From positions 1 to 64,000 of the forward strand of contig NZ_KI391971.1 in assembly GCF_000162475.2 (NCBI RefSeq): a stretch of 64,000 nucleotides of DNA. The letters run 5' to 3'. Position numbers and translations under genes: made by a program. The notes under the pieces are model-generated. The model saw only the letters and a list, made by a program, of their open reading frames with translations, did not search any database and was not told where the DNA came from. Shown piece by piece: positions 34,947-43,313 of the stretch (positions are counted from its first letter, which is position 1; each line of letters opens with the position of its first letter). The stretch comes from Granulicatella elegans ATCC 700633 (GTDB taxonomy: Bacteria; Bacillota; Bacilli; Lactobacillales; Aerococcaceae).

Positions 34947-36083
34947 ATGAAAGAAGAATGGATTCAAGAAGCAGTGAAAATGAGACGAACATTACACCGT
35001 TATCCAGAATTATCCGAACAAGAATTTAAAACAACTGCATATATTCAAGAAAAATTAACAGAATGGGGAATTTCTTATCGTCCTTTAAAAACACCAACAG
35101 GTGTTGTTGCTGAAATTGGAACGAAAGAAGGTCCCGTTATTGCGCTTCGTGCAGATATGGACGCATTACCAATTTATGAACAAACGGATTTAGACTATCG
35201 TTCAGAGCATGATGGAGTGATGCATGCTTGTGGGCATGATTTTCATACAGCTAGTTTATTAATGGCTGCGAAAATTTTAAAAGATAAAGAAGAAAGCTTA
35301 AACGGGAAAATTCGATTCATTTTTCAGCCAGCAGAAGAAATGAATCGAGGTGCTCGTGCTTTAATTGCTGAAGGTGTATTAGAGGGAGTCGATGCAATTA
35401 TTGGATTCCATAATAAGCCTGAATTACCAGTTGGAACAATTGGGATTAAATCTGGACCACTAATGGCAGCTGTGGGACAATTTTCTGTGGAATTAAAAGG
35501 TGTAGGAACGCATGCGGCTGCTCCACATAATGGGAATGATCCAATTGTTACTGCATGTCAAATTATTACGAATTTACAAGCGATTGTAAGTCGTCATGTT
35601 TCACCATTGTCACCTACAGTATTAAGTATTTCTCATATTGAAGGGGGAAATACTTGGAATGTTATTCCAGAGCGTGTTTTCTTTGAAGGAACAATTCGTA
35701 CTTTTTATAAAAAGGATCAAGAGAAAATTCGCAGTTTAATGGATCATATGGTGCATCAAATGGCAGCTGTTTATGGACAAGAAGCACATATGGAATGGAT
35801 TATGACACCGCCAGTTGTAGATAATGATGAAGAAGTGACTAACATTGTAAAAGAAACAACAGAACAATTTGCGACAATTGTGACTCCTGAATTAACATTG
35901 GGAGCAGAAGATTTTGCGAATTATATGGAATATGTTCCAGGATGTTTTGCGTTTATCGGAACAGGTTGTCCTTATGAATGGCATCATCCATCTTTTGTAG
36001 TAGATGATGCAGCGTTACAATATGCGATTTCTTATTTTGTAGAAAATAGTCAAGCTTTACTAAATCAATATCAGAAAGGGTAA
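34947..36083 (+). CDS. M20D family amidohydrolase
   Basis: The 378-residue di-metal amidohydrolase of the IAA-amino acid/hippurate hydrolase and N-acetyldiaminopimelate deacetylase group shows LHRYPELSEQEFKT, ALRADMDALPI, HACGHDFHTASLL (metal ligands), FQPAEE and the C-terminal GAEDFANY. The real start is the ATG at 34947 after AGAGGTG; the frame is open 60 bases further upstream but lies in the terminator. It is followed within six bases by an oxidoreductase gene. Substrate cannot be assigned from sequence alone. Confidence 0.88.
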   Translation: MKEEWIQEAVKMRRTLHRYPELSEQEFKTTAYIQEKLTEWGISYRPLKTPTGVVAEIGTKEGPVIALRADMDALPIYEQTDLDYRSEHDGVMHACGHDFHTASLLMAAKILKDKEESLNGKIRFIFQPAEEMNRGARALIAEGVLEGVDAIIGFHNKPELPVGTIGIKSGPLMAAVGQFSVELKGVGTHAAAPHNGNDPIVTACQIITNLQAIVSRHVSPLSPTVLSISHIEGGNTWNVIPERVFFEGTIRTFYKKDQEKIRSLMDHMVHQMAAVYGQEAHMEWIMTPPVVDNDEEVTNIVKETTEQFATIVTPELTLGAEDFANYMEYVPGCFAFIGTGCPYEWHHPSFVVDDAALQYAISYFVENSQALLNQYQKG

Positions 36084-36088
36084 ATTTA

Positions 36089-36769
36089 ATGACTAAAACA
36101 TTAATTATTATGAGTCATCCTGATGTAGCTCAATCCTCTTCCCAGCAATTTTTACTAGCGGCCATTAAAGGAGAAGAACGGATTCAAATTCGTCATTTAG
36201 AATCGATTTTAGCAGAACAAGAAAATAATCATTTTGATAAGAGAATAGAACGAGCTTGTCTTCAAGAAGCAGACAGAATTATTTTTCAATTTCCATTTTA
36301 TTGGTATCAATGTCCAAGTGTGATGAAGCAATGGATGGATGAAGTATTGACGTTGAATTTATCACAAAAAGGGAAAAAGAAAGAACTGGGAATTGTAGTT
36401 ACAGTAGGTGCCAAGAAAGATCGATATGCAGCGGGTGGTTCAGTAGGATTTGGAATCGAAGAGTTACTGAGACCTTATCAAGCGTTAGCCAATCAATTAG
36501 GATGGAACTATCAAACACCATTTATCATTTATCAATTTCAGTATTTAAAAGAAACTCAAAAGCAACAATTATTAGTGGATTATCTGTACTATTTAGAAAA
36601 TGGTTCGCATTATTTTAGTGAAAAAGAACAATGGATGTTGGAGAAGTTAGAGCAATATTCAAATACTCATACAGGGTCAGTAAGAGAGTGGATTGTAGAA
36701 TTGCAACAAGAAAGAGAAGAATTAGTGATGATGCTTTCAGAAATGGGGAATGAAGCAGATGGATTCTAA
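36089..36769 (+). CDS. NAD(P)H-dependent oxidoreductase, flavodoxin-like fold
   Basis: The 226-residue protein starts TKTLIIMSHPDVAQSSSQQF and has the family FMN-site block IIFQFPFYWYQCPSVMKQWMDEVL and VVTVGAKKDRYAAGG, as in MdaB/KefF/YheG-type quinone reductases. It has a C-terminal helical extension of about 60 residues beyond the core (EKEQWMLEKLEQYSN onwards). It is coupled to the preceding amidohydrolase and overlaps the next small gene. Confidence 0.88.
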   Translation: MTKTLIIMSHPDVAQSSSQQFLLAAIKGEERIQIRHLESILAEQENNHFDKRIERACLQEADRIIFQFPFYWYQCPSVMKQWMDEVLTLNLSQKGKKKELGIVVTVGAKKDRYAAGGSVGFGIEELLRPYQALANQLGWNYQTPFIIYQFQYLKETQKQQLLVDYLYYLENGSHYFSEKEQWMLEKLEQYSNTHTGSVREWIVELQQEREELVMMLSEMGNEADGF

Positions 36770-36932
36770 ATGGATGGAAGAACAAATTGCTACTTGGCAA
36801 GAAGAATGTCAAGATTATAAAGAAAGAGCTTTTTTAGAAGCTTGTAAACAATTATTGATGGAACAACAACAGCGAGTAGATCATTATAAGGCACAATTGG
36901 ATGGACAATTATGGAGTCCGAAAGAGTGGTAA
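36759..36932 (+). CDS. Small charged hypothetical protein
   Basis: The 57-residue protein (MDSKWMEEQIATWQEECQD and onward, ending QLWSPKEW) is predicted to be one long amphipathic or coiled-coil helix. It overlaps the oxidoreductase gene by 11 bases in another frame, and an in-frame ATG three codons earlier (36750) is an alternative start. No strong ribosome binding site is seen, so translational coupling to the upstream gene is likely. The helix resembles the C-terminal extension of the oxidoreductase in composition. Confidence 0.55.
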   Translation: MDSKWMEEQIATWQEECQDYKERAFLEACKQLLMEQQQRVDHYKAQLDGQLWSPKEW

Positions 36933-36997
36933 GCATTAAAAGAATGATTATTTACCGATTGAATAAAAAGTATATAGATAAAATATAAAAGATTTAT

Positions 36998-37047
36998 AGG
37001 AAAGAATTCGATTTATAACATAATCAGATTCTTTCCTGTTTTTATTT
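36998..37047 (+). terminator. Rho-independent terminator
   Basis: AGGAAAGAAT/ATTCTTTCCT (10 bp) with a 20-nt loop and a T-rich tail. Confidence 0.8.
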
Positions 37048-37088
37048 TATAAAAAACAATATTGTTATAAAATATAGCAACAAAATAG

Positions 37089-37117
37089 TTGTGTAAACGT
37101 TTTATTCATAGTATTAT
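37089..37117 (+). promoter_or_regulatory. Promoter with overlapping cre-like site for the glycan uptake operon
   Basis: TTGTGT (37089-37094), 17 bases, TATTAT (37112-37117). TGTAAACGTTTTAT (37092-37105) matches 12 of 14 cre positions, including the core AAACG, and overlaps the -35. CcpA repression of this sugar operon is therefore likely. Confidence 0.7.
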
Positions 37118-37185
37118 GATGTCGAGGTAAAAAAAGAATAACCTTTCGAAAATGAAGAATTTTCGAGAAAACAGGAGGAATATTT

Positions 37186-38529
37186 ATGAAAAAGAAATTA
37201 ATGTTATCAAGTGCAGCGTTATTAGCGACTGTTGGATTAGTAGCTTGTAATAATAAAACAACAACTACTGACAAACCAGCAGAAACTAAATCAGGAGAAA
37301 AGAAAACTCTTAAATTAGCAGCTCTTGAATCAGGTTATGGAAAAGAAATGTGGCCTGAATTAATTAAAGCTTATGAAGAAGCAAATCCAAATGTTAAAGT
37401 TGAATTACAATCTAGTAAAGAATTAGAAGATGAACTTTCACCAAAAATGAAAGCGGGAGATTTCCCAGATGTTGTAATGCTTGCATTAGGACGTAAAAAA
37501 GCTTTACCAGAAACATTAATTAAAGAAAAAGCTTTAGCAGATATCTCTGACTTATTCGATATGAAAGTATACGGAGAAGATAAAAAAGTTTCTGAAAAAT
37601 TATTAAACGGTGTATTAGGTTCTACAGTTACAGATCCATATCGTGATGGAAAACACTACTTAGCTCCAATGTTCTATGCACCAACTGGTTTATTCTATAA
37701 CCAAGGGTTATTTGAACAAAAAGGCTGGGAAGTTCCAAAAGATATGCCAGCTATGAAAGAATTAGCAGAAAAAGCAAAAGCAGAAGGAATCTCATTATTT
37801 ACTTATCCAACAACTGGATACTTAGATAGCTTCTTCCCTGCATTATTAGCAAATGCTGGTGGCGTTGACTTATTCAACAAAGCAATGAGCTATGAAAAAG
37901 GAATCTTTGCTTCTGAAGGAGCAACTAAAGCGTTTAATGCATTAGGCGAATTAGTGAAAAATGTTGAACCTTCAACAGTAGCCAATGCTAACCCACAAAG
38001 CTTTACTAAGAACCAACAATTATTATTAGATAACAAAGCTTTATTCATGCCAAATGGTACATGGGTAGTTGGAGAAATGAAAGATGCTCCTCGTGCTGAT
38101 GGATTCAAATGGGCTATGAATGCTGCTCCAGCAATTGAAAAAGGTGGCAAACGTTTCGTTTACTCATTCTTCGAACACATCTGGGTTCCAGAAGCAGCAA
38201 CTAACAAAAAAGAAGCTAAAGAATTCTTATCATTCTTATATTCTGATAAAGCAGCAGCAATCTTTGCTAAACACAATGCTGCTCAACCAATTCAAGGTGT
38301 AACAAGCAAATTACCTGCTGAATTACAAAGCTTATACAAAGTTGTAGATGAAGTAGATGGAGTTATCAATGGTAACTTTGTTGCTACAAAACCAGTTGAA
38401 GGTGTAAACATGAAAGAAACATTATACGGTCAAATCGACTCTGTAGCATCTGGTCAAAAATCTGTAGCAGATTGGCAAAAATCAGTTGAAGAAGTAAGCC
38501 AAAAATTAGGTGCGGCTGTAGAAAAATAA
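37186..38529 (+). CDS. Carbohydrate ABC transporter substrate-binding lipoprotein
   Basis: The 447-residue extracellular solute-binding protein (family 1) has a signal peptide ending LVACNN, so it is a lipoprotein. Family features include YEEANPNVKVELQSSKELEDEL, APTGLFYNQGLFEQKGWEVP and FMPNGTWVVGEM. It leads an operon of binding protein, two permeases and a GH112 phosphorylase. It therefore probably binds galacto-N-biose or lacto-N-biose, an inference from context. No ATPase gene is in the operon, as is usual when a shared MsmK-type ATPase is used. Confidence 0.9.
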   Translation: MKKKLMLSSAALLATVGLVACNNKTTTTDKPAETKSGEKKTLKLAALESGYGKEMWPELIKAYEEANPNVKVELQSSKELEDELSPKMKAGDFPDVVMLALGRKKALPETLIKEKALADISDLFDMKVYGEDKKVSEKLLNGVLGSTVTDPYRDGKHYLAPMFYAPTGLFYNQGLFEQKGWEVPKDMPAMKELAEKAKAEGISLFTYPTTGYLDSFFPALLANAGGVDLFNKAMSYEKGIFASEGATKAFNALGELVKNVEPSTVANANPQSFTKNQQLLLDNKALFMPNGTWVVGEMKDAPRADGFKWAMNAAPAIEKGGKRFVYSFFEHIWVPEAATNKKEAKEFLSFLYSDKAAAIFAKHNAAQPIQGVTSKLPAELQSLYKVVDEVDGVINGNFVATKPVEGVNMKETLYGQIDSVASGQKSVADWQKSVEEVSQKLGAAVEK

Positions 38530-38560
38530 TTCTTCAACTAGTGTGAATGGATAGAAAAGG

Positions 38561-38664
38561 AGCTGGGAAAAGGGGCTCTTCCGGAAAGATAAACTCAGTT
38601 TTAAGTAGTTTCAGAGTTCCAAGAGTTTTCTTTCAGGAGGTAGCCATTCCCAGCTTTATTTTAT
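38561..38664 (+). other. Long structured intercistronic hairpin
   Basis: AGCTGGGAA (38561-38569) pairs with TTCCCAGCT (38647-38655). Inside it nest GGCT/AGCC, TCC/GGA, GAAAGA/TCTTTC and AACTC/GAGTT, giving one long imperfect hairpin of ~95 bases, followed by a T-rich tail (TTTATTTTAT). It lies between the binding-protein and permease genes. It probably works as a partial terminator or as a 3' stabiliser of the binding-protein mRNA. Confidence 0.7.
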
Positions 38665-38691
38665 ACTTAAATAAAAGATAGGAGCATGAAG

Positions 38692-39576
38692 ATGAATAAT
38701 CGTCGGAAAAAAGAGCGTGCAGGATTTATCCTAGCATGTATATTACCTGCCATTATATTATTTCTTACTTTCTTAATTTATCCAACGATTGAAGTGTTTA
38801 GAATGTCCATGTATCGTTGGGGTGGATTTTCAAAGAACAAACAATTTGTAGGGTTTGATAATTTTGTAACTTTATGGAAAGATGAGAATTTTTCAAGAAC
38901 TATTCAAAATACGATTTTATTAATTGTTATTGTAACGATTGTAACAGTTGTTTTAGCAGTGTTATTTGCATCAATTTTAACAACTGAGAAAATTCGTGGA
39001 AATAATTTCTTTAGAATTATTTTCTATATTCCAAACATTTTATCAATCGTAGTTATTGCTGGTTTATTTGCAGCGATTTATGATCCAAATGGTGGTTTAT
39101 TAAATGCCATTTTACCAAAAGCATTGGAACGTTTATGGTTGGGAGACCAAGGAGTTGTCATTTATTCTTTAGCTTTTGCCTTAATTTGGCAAGCAATTGG
39201 GTATTATATGGTAATGTATATGGCTGGGATGGCAAATATTCCATCTAGCTTATATGAAGCAGCTGATCTAGACGGTGCAGGAAAAATTGGTAAATTCTTC
39301 AATGTAACATTGCCGTTAATTTGGAATAGTATTCGTACAACATTAACATTCTTCATTATTAGTACGATTAACTTAAGTTTCTTATTAGTACAAATTTTAA
39401 CAAATGGTGGTCCAGATGGTTCAACAGAAGTATTCTTAAGCTACATGTTTACTCAAGCTTATACAAACTCTTCCTTTGGTTATGGTATGGCAATTGGGGT
39501 AGTTGTATTTATCTTCTCATTTGGATTATCAGGTATCGTTAGTCACATTACAAAACGTGACATTCTAGAATATTAG
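38692..39576 (+). CDS. Sugar ABC transporter permease, UgpA/MalF type
   Basis: The 294-residue inner-membrane permease has six helices and a BPD_transp_1 domain. It opens RAGFILACILPAIILFLTFLIYP, with NFVTLWKDENFSRTIQNT and the ATPase-contact EAA loop SLYEAADLDGAGKIGKFFNVTLPLI. The ATG at 38692 has AGGAG at 7 bases; another ATG two codons upstream is too close. Confidence 0.92.
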   Translation: MNNRRKKERAGFILACILPAIILFLTFLIYPTIEVFRMSMYRWGGFSKNKQFVGFDNFVTLWKDENFSRTIQNTILLIVIVTIVTVVLAVLFASILTTEKIRGNNFFRIIFYIPNILSIVVIAGLFAAIYDPNGGLLNAILPKALERLWLGDQGVVIYSLAFALIWQAIGYYMVMYMAGMANIPSSLYEAADLDGAGKIGKFFNVTLPLIWNSIRTTLTFFIISTINLSFLLVQILTNGGPDGSTEVFLSYMFTQAYTNSSFGYGMAIGVVVFIFSFGLSGIVSHITKRDILEY

Positions 39577-39586
39577 GAGGCATATT

Positions 39587-40468
39587 ATGAAAATGCAAAC
39601 TCGTTCATTTGAACGCTTATATAAAGCATTTATTTATGTAGCGTTAATTACTTTAGCCATTTCCATTATTGTGCCTGTTGGTTGGGTATTTGTCGCATCA
39701 ATTAAGCAAAATAGTGAGTTTTATGGTAGCCCATGGACAGCACCTAAAGGATTTTATTTCCAAAACTTTATTGATGCTTGGACAAGTGCAAAAATGGGAG
39801 ATTATATGTTAAATTCTGTTATTGTAACAGCATTAGCATTAATCATTTTAGTAGCTGTTGCGATTCCAGCTGCTTATGTATTAGCAAGATTTAAATTCCC
39901 TGGAAGCAAACTCATTAATACACTTCTAAAAGGTGGATTATTCATTAACGTAAACTATATTGTTGTTCCAATCTTTTTAATGCTACTAGATTGGGATAAA
40001 GGATTAAAATCATTTGGAATCGCAAATGGCTTCTTCTTAAATAATATTTTTGTACTTGCAGTAGTTTATGCTGCTACATCATTACCATTTACAATTTACT
40101 TATTATCAAACTTCTTCAAAACTTTACCGACAACATTTGAAGAAGCAGCAGCTATTGATGGTGCAGGATATTTTACAACAATGTTCAAAGTTATGACTCC
40201 AATGGCTAGACCAAGTATTATTACAGTAATTTTATTTAACTTCTTATCATTTTGGAATGAATATATTATTGCATTAACATTAATGCCTGGTAAAAATCAA
40301 ACATTGCCAGTAGGGTTGAAAAACTTATTACAAGCACAACGTGGTGCAGCGCAATATGGTCAAATGTACGCAGGGATGGTATTAGTAATGTTACCAACAT
40401 TGATTCTATATATTCTTGTTCAAAATAAATTAACACAAGGAATGACCTTAGGTGGTTCTAAAGAGTAG
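39587..40468 (+). CDS. Sugar ABC transporter permease, UgpE/MalG type
   Basis: The second permease has 293 residues, six helices and EAA loop TTFEEAAAIDGAGYFTTMFKVMTPMARP. The NFIDAWTSAKMGDYMLNSVIVT segment is characteristic of the MalG subfamily. AGGAGG precedes the ATG, 10 bases after the first permease. Confidence 0.93.
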   Translation: MKMQTRSFERLYKAFIYVALITLAISIIVPVGWVFVASIKQNSEFYGSPWTAPKGFYFQNFIDAWTSAKMGDYMLNSVIVTALALIILVAVAIPAAYVLARFKFPGSKLINTLLKGGLFINVNYIVVPIFLMLLDWDKGLKSFGIANGFFLNNIFVLAVVYAATSLPFTIYLLSNFFKTLPTTFEEAAAIDGAGYFTTMFKVMTPMARPSIITVILFNFLSFWNEYIIALTLMPGKNQTLPVGLKNLLQAQRGAAQYGQMYAGMVLVMLPTLILYILVQNKLTQGMTLGGSKE

Positions 40469-40483
40469 GAGAGGAGAAACACC

Positions 40484-42715
40484 ATGAGCAAAACGAAGGG
40501 ACGTTTAACATTACCAAGTCAAGCTAATTTTTTGAAAGAAACAAAAGAATTGATTGAACGTTGGGGAGCAGATGCCATTCGAGATAGTGATGGTACTAAA
40601 TTAGATGAAGCAACAAAACAATTAGATGCAAAAATTTATACAACTTATTTTGTTGCAAGAAATCATAATGAATTTGCTGAAAAGCATATGGAAGAATGCC
40701 AACAAATTTATGTGATGTCTAAATTCCATCTAGCAACTTCAAGTGAATTAGAAATTCCATTTATGGATGGATATTTTACAGATCAAGTTCAACCAGATTA
40801 CGTTCATGATGAAAAATTATATTGGGAAGTCATCGACCGTACAACGGGGAAAGTGGTTAGTGTTGAAAATTGGGTATTAGATAAAGAAAGAAATATTGTT
40901 ACAGTTCATGGAGCAGAAGCTTTTCATGAATATACGGTATCATTTTTAGTATATGCTATTTGGGATCCAACTCAAATGTATAATCATATTACAAATAATT
41001 GGGGAAATGTTCCACACGATATTCCATTTGATGTCCGTCAACCGGCTTCTAATGAATATATGCAAACTTATTTAAAAAATTGGCTAAAAGAAAATCCAGA
41101 TACAGATGTTGTACGTTTTACAACTTTCTTCTATCACTTCACATTGATTTTCAATCAATTAGGAAAAGAAAAATTTGTAGATTGGTTTGGATATGGAGCT
41201 AGCGTTTCTGTAGCGGCTTTAGAAGCTTTTGCAAAAGAAAAAGGCTATCGCTTAAGAGCGGAAGATATTGTGGATGAAGGGTATTATAATTCTACATTTA
41301 GAACACCAAGTAAAGCTTACTTAGACTATATCGACTTTATCCAAAAATTTGTTGCAACAGAAGCGAAAAAATTAGTAGATCTTGCACATGATGCAGGAAA
41401 AGAAGCAATGATGTTTTTAGGGGATAACTGGATTGGAACAGAGCCTTATGGAAAATATTTCAAAGAAATTGGTTTAGACGCAGTAGTTGGTTCCGTAGGG
41501 GGCGGAGCAACTTTACGTATGATTTCTGATATTCCTCATGTGAAATACACTGAAGGAAGATTCTTACCATACTTCTTCCCAGATGTATTTAGAGAAGGAA
41601 ATGATCCAACCATTGAAGCGAATAAAAACTGGTTATCAGCAAGACGTGCAATTATGAGAAATCCAGTTGACCGTATTGGATATGGAGGCTACTTAAGTTT
41701 AGCATACCAATTCCCTAAATTTGTTGACTATATTGAACAAGTAACGGATGAATTTAGAGAGATTTACGATGTTGTAAAACATACAAAACCATATGTTGGT
41801 TTAAAAGTTGCTATTCTAAATGCTTGGGGTAAATTACGTACTTGGCAATCTCATATGGTGGCACATGAATTACCATATAAACAAATTTATTCGTATTTAG
41901 GAATTATGGAAGCGTTAAGTGGTGCCAGTGTTGATGTTCAATTCATTAGCTTTGAAGATATTTTAACAACAGATATCTTAAAAGACGTAGATGTAATTAT
42001 TAATGCTGGTGATGCCGGAACTGCATTCAGTGGTGGGGATGTTTGGAAAAATCCAGAACTACTAACTAAAATTCGTGAATTTGTATATAACGGTGGAGGA
42101 TTTGTTGGAGTAGGAGAACCGACAGCTGTTCACCATCAAGGTAGATATTTCCAATTAGCAGATGTTCTAGGGGTAGAACGCGAAATGGGATATAGCTTAT
42201 CTACTGATAAATATTTTACAAAAGAATTAGACACTCACTTCATTACAGAAGATATTAAAGATGTACGCAAAATCGATTTCGGAGAAGGAATGAAGAATGT
42301 CTATGGATTGACTGAAAATACAGAAGTATTAGAATTCAGCAATCCAAAAGTTTCTCAAGAAGTAGAAGGTATTGTAATGCCAGCAAATGCTGAAGGAAAA
42401 GAATTTGGTGAAATTCATTTAGCAGCTAACCCTTATGGAAAAGGTCGTGGAGTATATCTTGCAGGTCTACCTTATAGCCCAGAAAATACAAGATTATTGC
42501 TTCGTGCATTATATTATGCAGCTGCTAAAGAACAAGAATTCAAAAAATGGTATTCTTCTAATTTATCTGTTGAAGTTCATGCATATCCTGAAAAAGGCTT
42601 GTATGCAATTGTCAATAATACAAATGAAGCACAAGAAACTGAAGTTTATGATGGCCATGGAAATCATGAAACAGTGATCATGAATCCAAGTGAAATTAGA
42701 TGGGAGCATATGTGA
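40484..42715 (+). CDS. gnpA: 1,3-beta-galactosyl-N-acetylhexosamine phosphorylase (GH112)
   Basis: The 743-residue GH112 enzyme phosphorolyses galacto-N-biose or lacto-N-biose, giving galactose 1-phosphate and N-acetylhexosamine without spending ATP. Family landmarks are WGADAIRDSDGTKLDE near the N-terminus, RFTTFFYHFTLIFN, the catalytic acid Asp314 in MFLGDNWIGTEPYG, SVGGGATLRMISDIPHVKYTE, and a Rossmann/gatase-like central domain (INAGDAGTAFSGGDVW). The length is normal for the family. Which disaccharide is preferred cannot be read from sequence by eye. It is the last enzyme of the operon; nahK, galT and galE are not nearby. Confidence 0.93.
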   Translation: MSKTKGRLTLPSQANFLKETKELIERWGADAIRDSDGTKLDEATKQLDAKIYTTYFVARNHNEFAEKHMEECQQIYVMSKFHLATSSELEIPFMDGYFTDQVQPDYVHDEKLYWEVIDRTTGKVVSVENWVLDKERNIVTVHGAEAFHEYTVSFLVYAIWDPTQMYNHITNNWGNVPHDIPFDVRQPASNEYMQTYLKNWLKENPDTDVVRFTTFFYHFTLIFNQLGKEKFVDWFGYGASVSVAALEAFAKEKGYRLRAEDIVDEGYYNSTFRTPSKAYLDYIDFIQKFVATEAKKLVDLAHDAGKEAMMFLGDNWIGTEPYGKYFKEIGLDAVVGSVGGGATLRMISDIPHVKYTEGRFLPYFFPDVFREGNDPTIEANKNWLSARRAIMRNPVDRIGYGGYLSLAYQFPKFVDYIEQVTDEFREIYDVVKHTKPYVGLKVAILNAWGKLRTWQSHMVAHELPYKQIYSYLGIMEALSGASVDVQFISFEDILTTDILKDVDVIINAGDAGTAFSGGDVWKNPELLTKIREFVYNGGGFVGVGEPTAVHHQGRYFQLADVLGVEREMGYSLSTDKYFTKELDTHFITEDIKDVRKIDFGEGMKNVYGLTENTEVLEFSNPKVSQEVEGIVMPANAEGKEFGEIHLAANPYGKGRGVYLAGLPYSPENTRLLLRALYYAAAKEQEFKKWYSSNLSVEVHAYPEKGLYAIVNNTNEAQETEVYDGHGNHETVIMNPSEIRWEHM

Positions 42716-42888
42716 TGAATCCAAAAGTTAGAATATGGATACGAGTAGTCTTAATCATTGTCTTCTTAATTATGTTAATTAAAGGACATCAAATGGTTGG
42801 AAAACCAGGAGTTGCCACAATGTTAGTAGCTCTAGTAGGCTTGTTAGCTATATTATGGGATTATAACCGTCCATATAGCAACTCGTAA
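42715..42888 (+). CDS. Small membrane protein at the end of the GH112 operon
   Basis: The 57-residue protein starts MNPKVRIWIRVVLIIVFLIML, has a second hydrophobic helix (VATMLVALVGLLAILW) and a short polar tail. Its ATG overlaps the gnpA stop (TGATG), with GGGAG upstream, so it is translationally coupled. It resembles small conserved proteins annotated DUF6903; I am not certain of that family call. Function unknown. Confidence 0.7.
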   Translation: MNPKVRIWIRVVLIIVFLIMLIKGHQMVGKPGVATMLVALVGLLAILWDYNRPYSNS

Positions 42889-42904
42889 AAAGAAAATAAA
42901 GAAG

Positions 42905-42937
42905 AAAAGGACAAGGACAACAGTTCTTGTCCTTTTT
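42905..42937 (+). terminator. Terminator of the GH112 operon
   Basis: AAAAGGACAAG/CTTGTCCTTTT (11 bp) with a 10-nt loop and a T-run. Confidence 0.92.
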
Positions 42938-42955
42938 TGCATGCAAAAAAGAGAG

Positions 42956-43038
42956 GGAAATACTTAAGGAAAATTCGAGACCAAGGCTCGAATTTTAGGC
43001 ATGAGACTGCAAGGGCTGCTACCGTCCTTGTAATTTCG
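42956..43038 (-). repeat. Cloverleaf repeat, degenerate copy E (inverted)
   Basis: Hairpin 2 is intact (AAAATTCGAG/CTCGAATTTT, 42970-42996), with loop CCTTGGT on the minus strand. The hairpin 1 segment (42997-43026) keeps GGACG, AGC and TCTCAT but has lost several pairs. Hairpin 3 is absent. The flanks (GGAAATACTTAAGGA and TCCTTGTAATTTC) are only partly complementary. Confidence 0.7.
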
Positions 43039-43085
43039 TTAATATCGATTTTTATTAAATACACGTAAAAATTGTATATCGATGA

Positions 43086-43239
43086 GGAAAGAAATTTTTC
43101 ACCGTAGCAAAGGTAAAATAATCCATTGAATAATGGATTATTTTACTGGAAAATTTGAGACTTCAGGCTCAAATTTTAGCCAAGAGATTCGCAAAGCGAA
43201 GCTACTGGCGTCCAATGCTACAGTGAAAATATCATTTCC
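43086..43239 (-). repeat. Cloverleaf repeat, complete copy F (inverted)
   Basis: The outer arms are TTTTCACCGTAGCA (43096-43109) and TGCTACAGTGAAAA (43216-43229), 13 of 14 paired, extended by GGAAA/TTTCC. Hairpin 3 is a perfect 15-bp GTAAAATAATCCATT stem (43113-43146). Hairpin 2 is AAAATTTGAG/CTCAAATTTT (43150-43177), with a compensated C-to-T change relative to other copies. Hairpin 1 (43179-43209) has the conserved TTCGC/GCGAA tip. It ends 10 bases before the MarR operator/promoter. Confidence 0.9.
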
Positions 43240-43248
43240 GTATATTAA

Positions 43249-43282
43249 GTAGGTTGACTACCTACCTTTTCTTTGTTACACT
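43249..43282 (+). promoter_or_regulatory. Promoter and operator of the MarR-ABC exporter operon
   Basis: TTGACT (43254-43259), 17 bases, TACACT (43277-43282) is a strong promoter. The inverted repeat GTAGG-TTGACTA-CCTAC (43249-43265) encloses the -35 hexamer and is the probable operator for the MarR protein encoded just downstream. Confidence 0.75.
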
Positions 43283-43313
43283 TTAATAAAGAAAAATCGA
43301 AAGGAGAGATTGC

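Noticed and set aside
37890-38150. Minus-strand 86-codon ORF in the sugar-binding protein gene
   Set aside because: Antisense shadow with no ribosome binding site or promoter.
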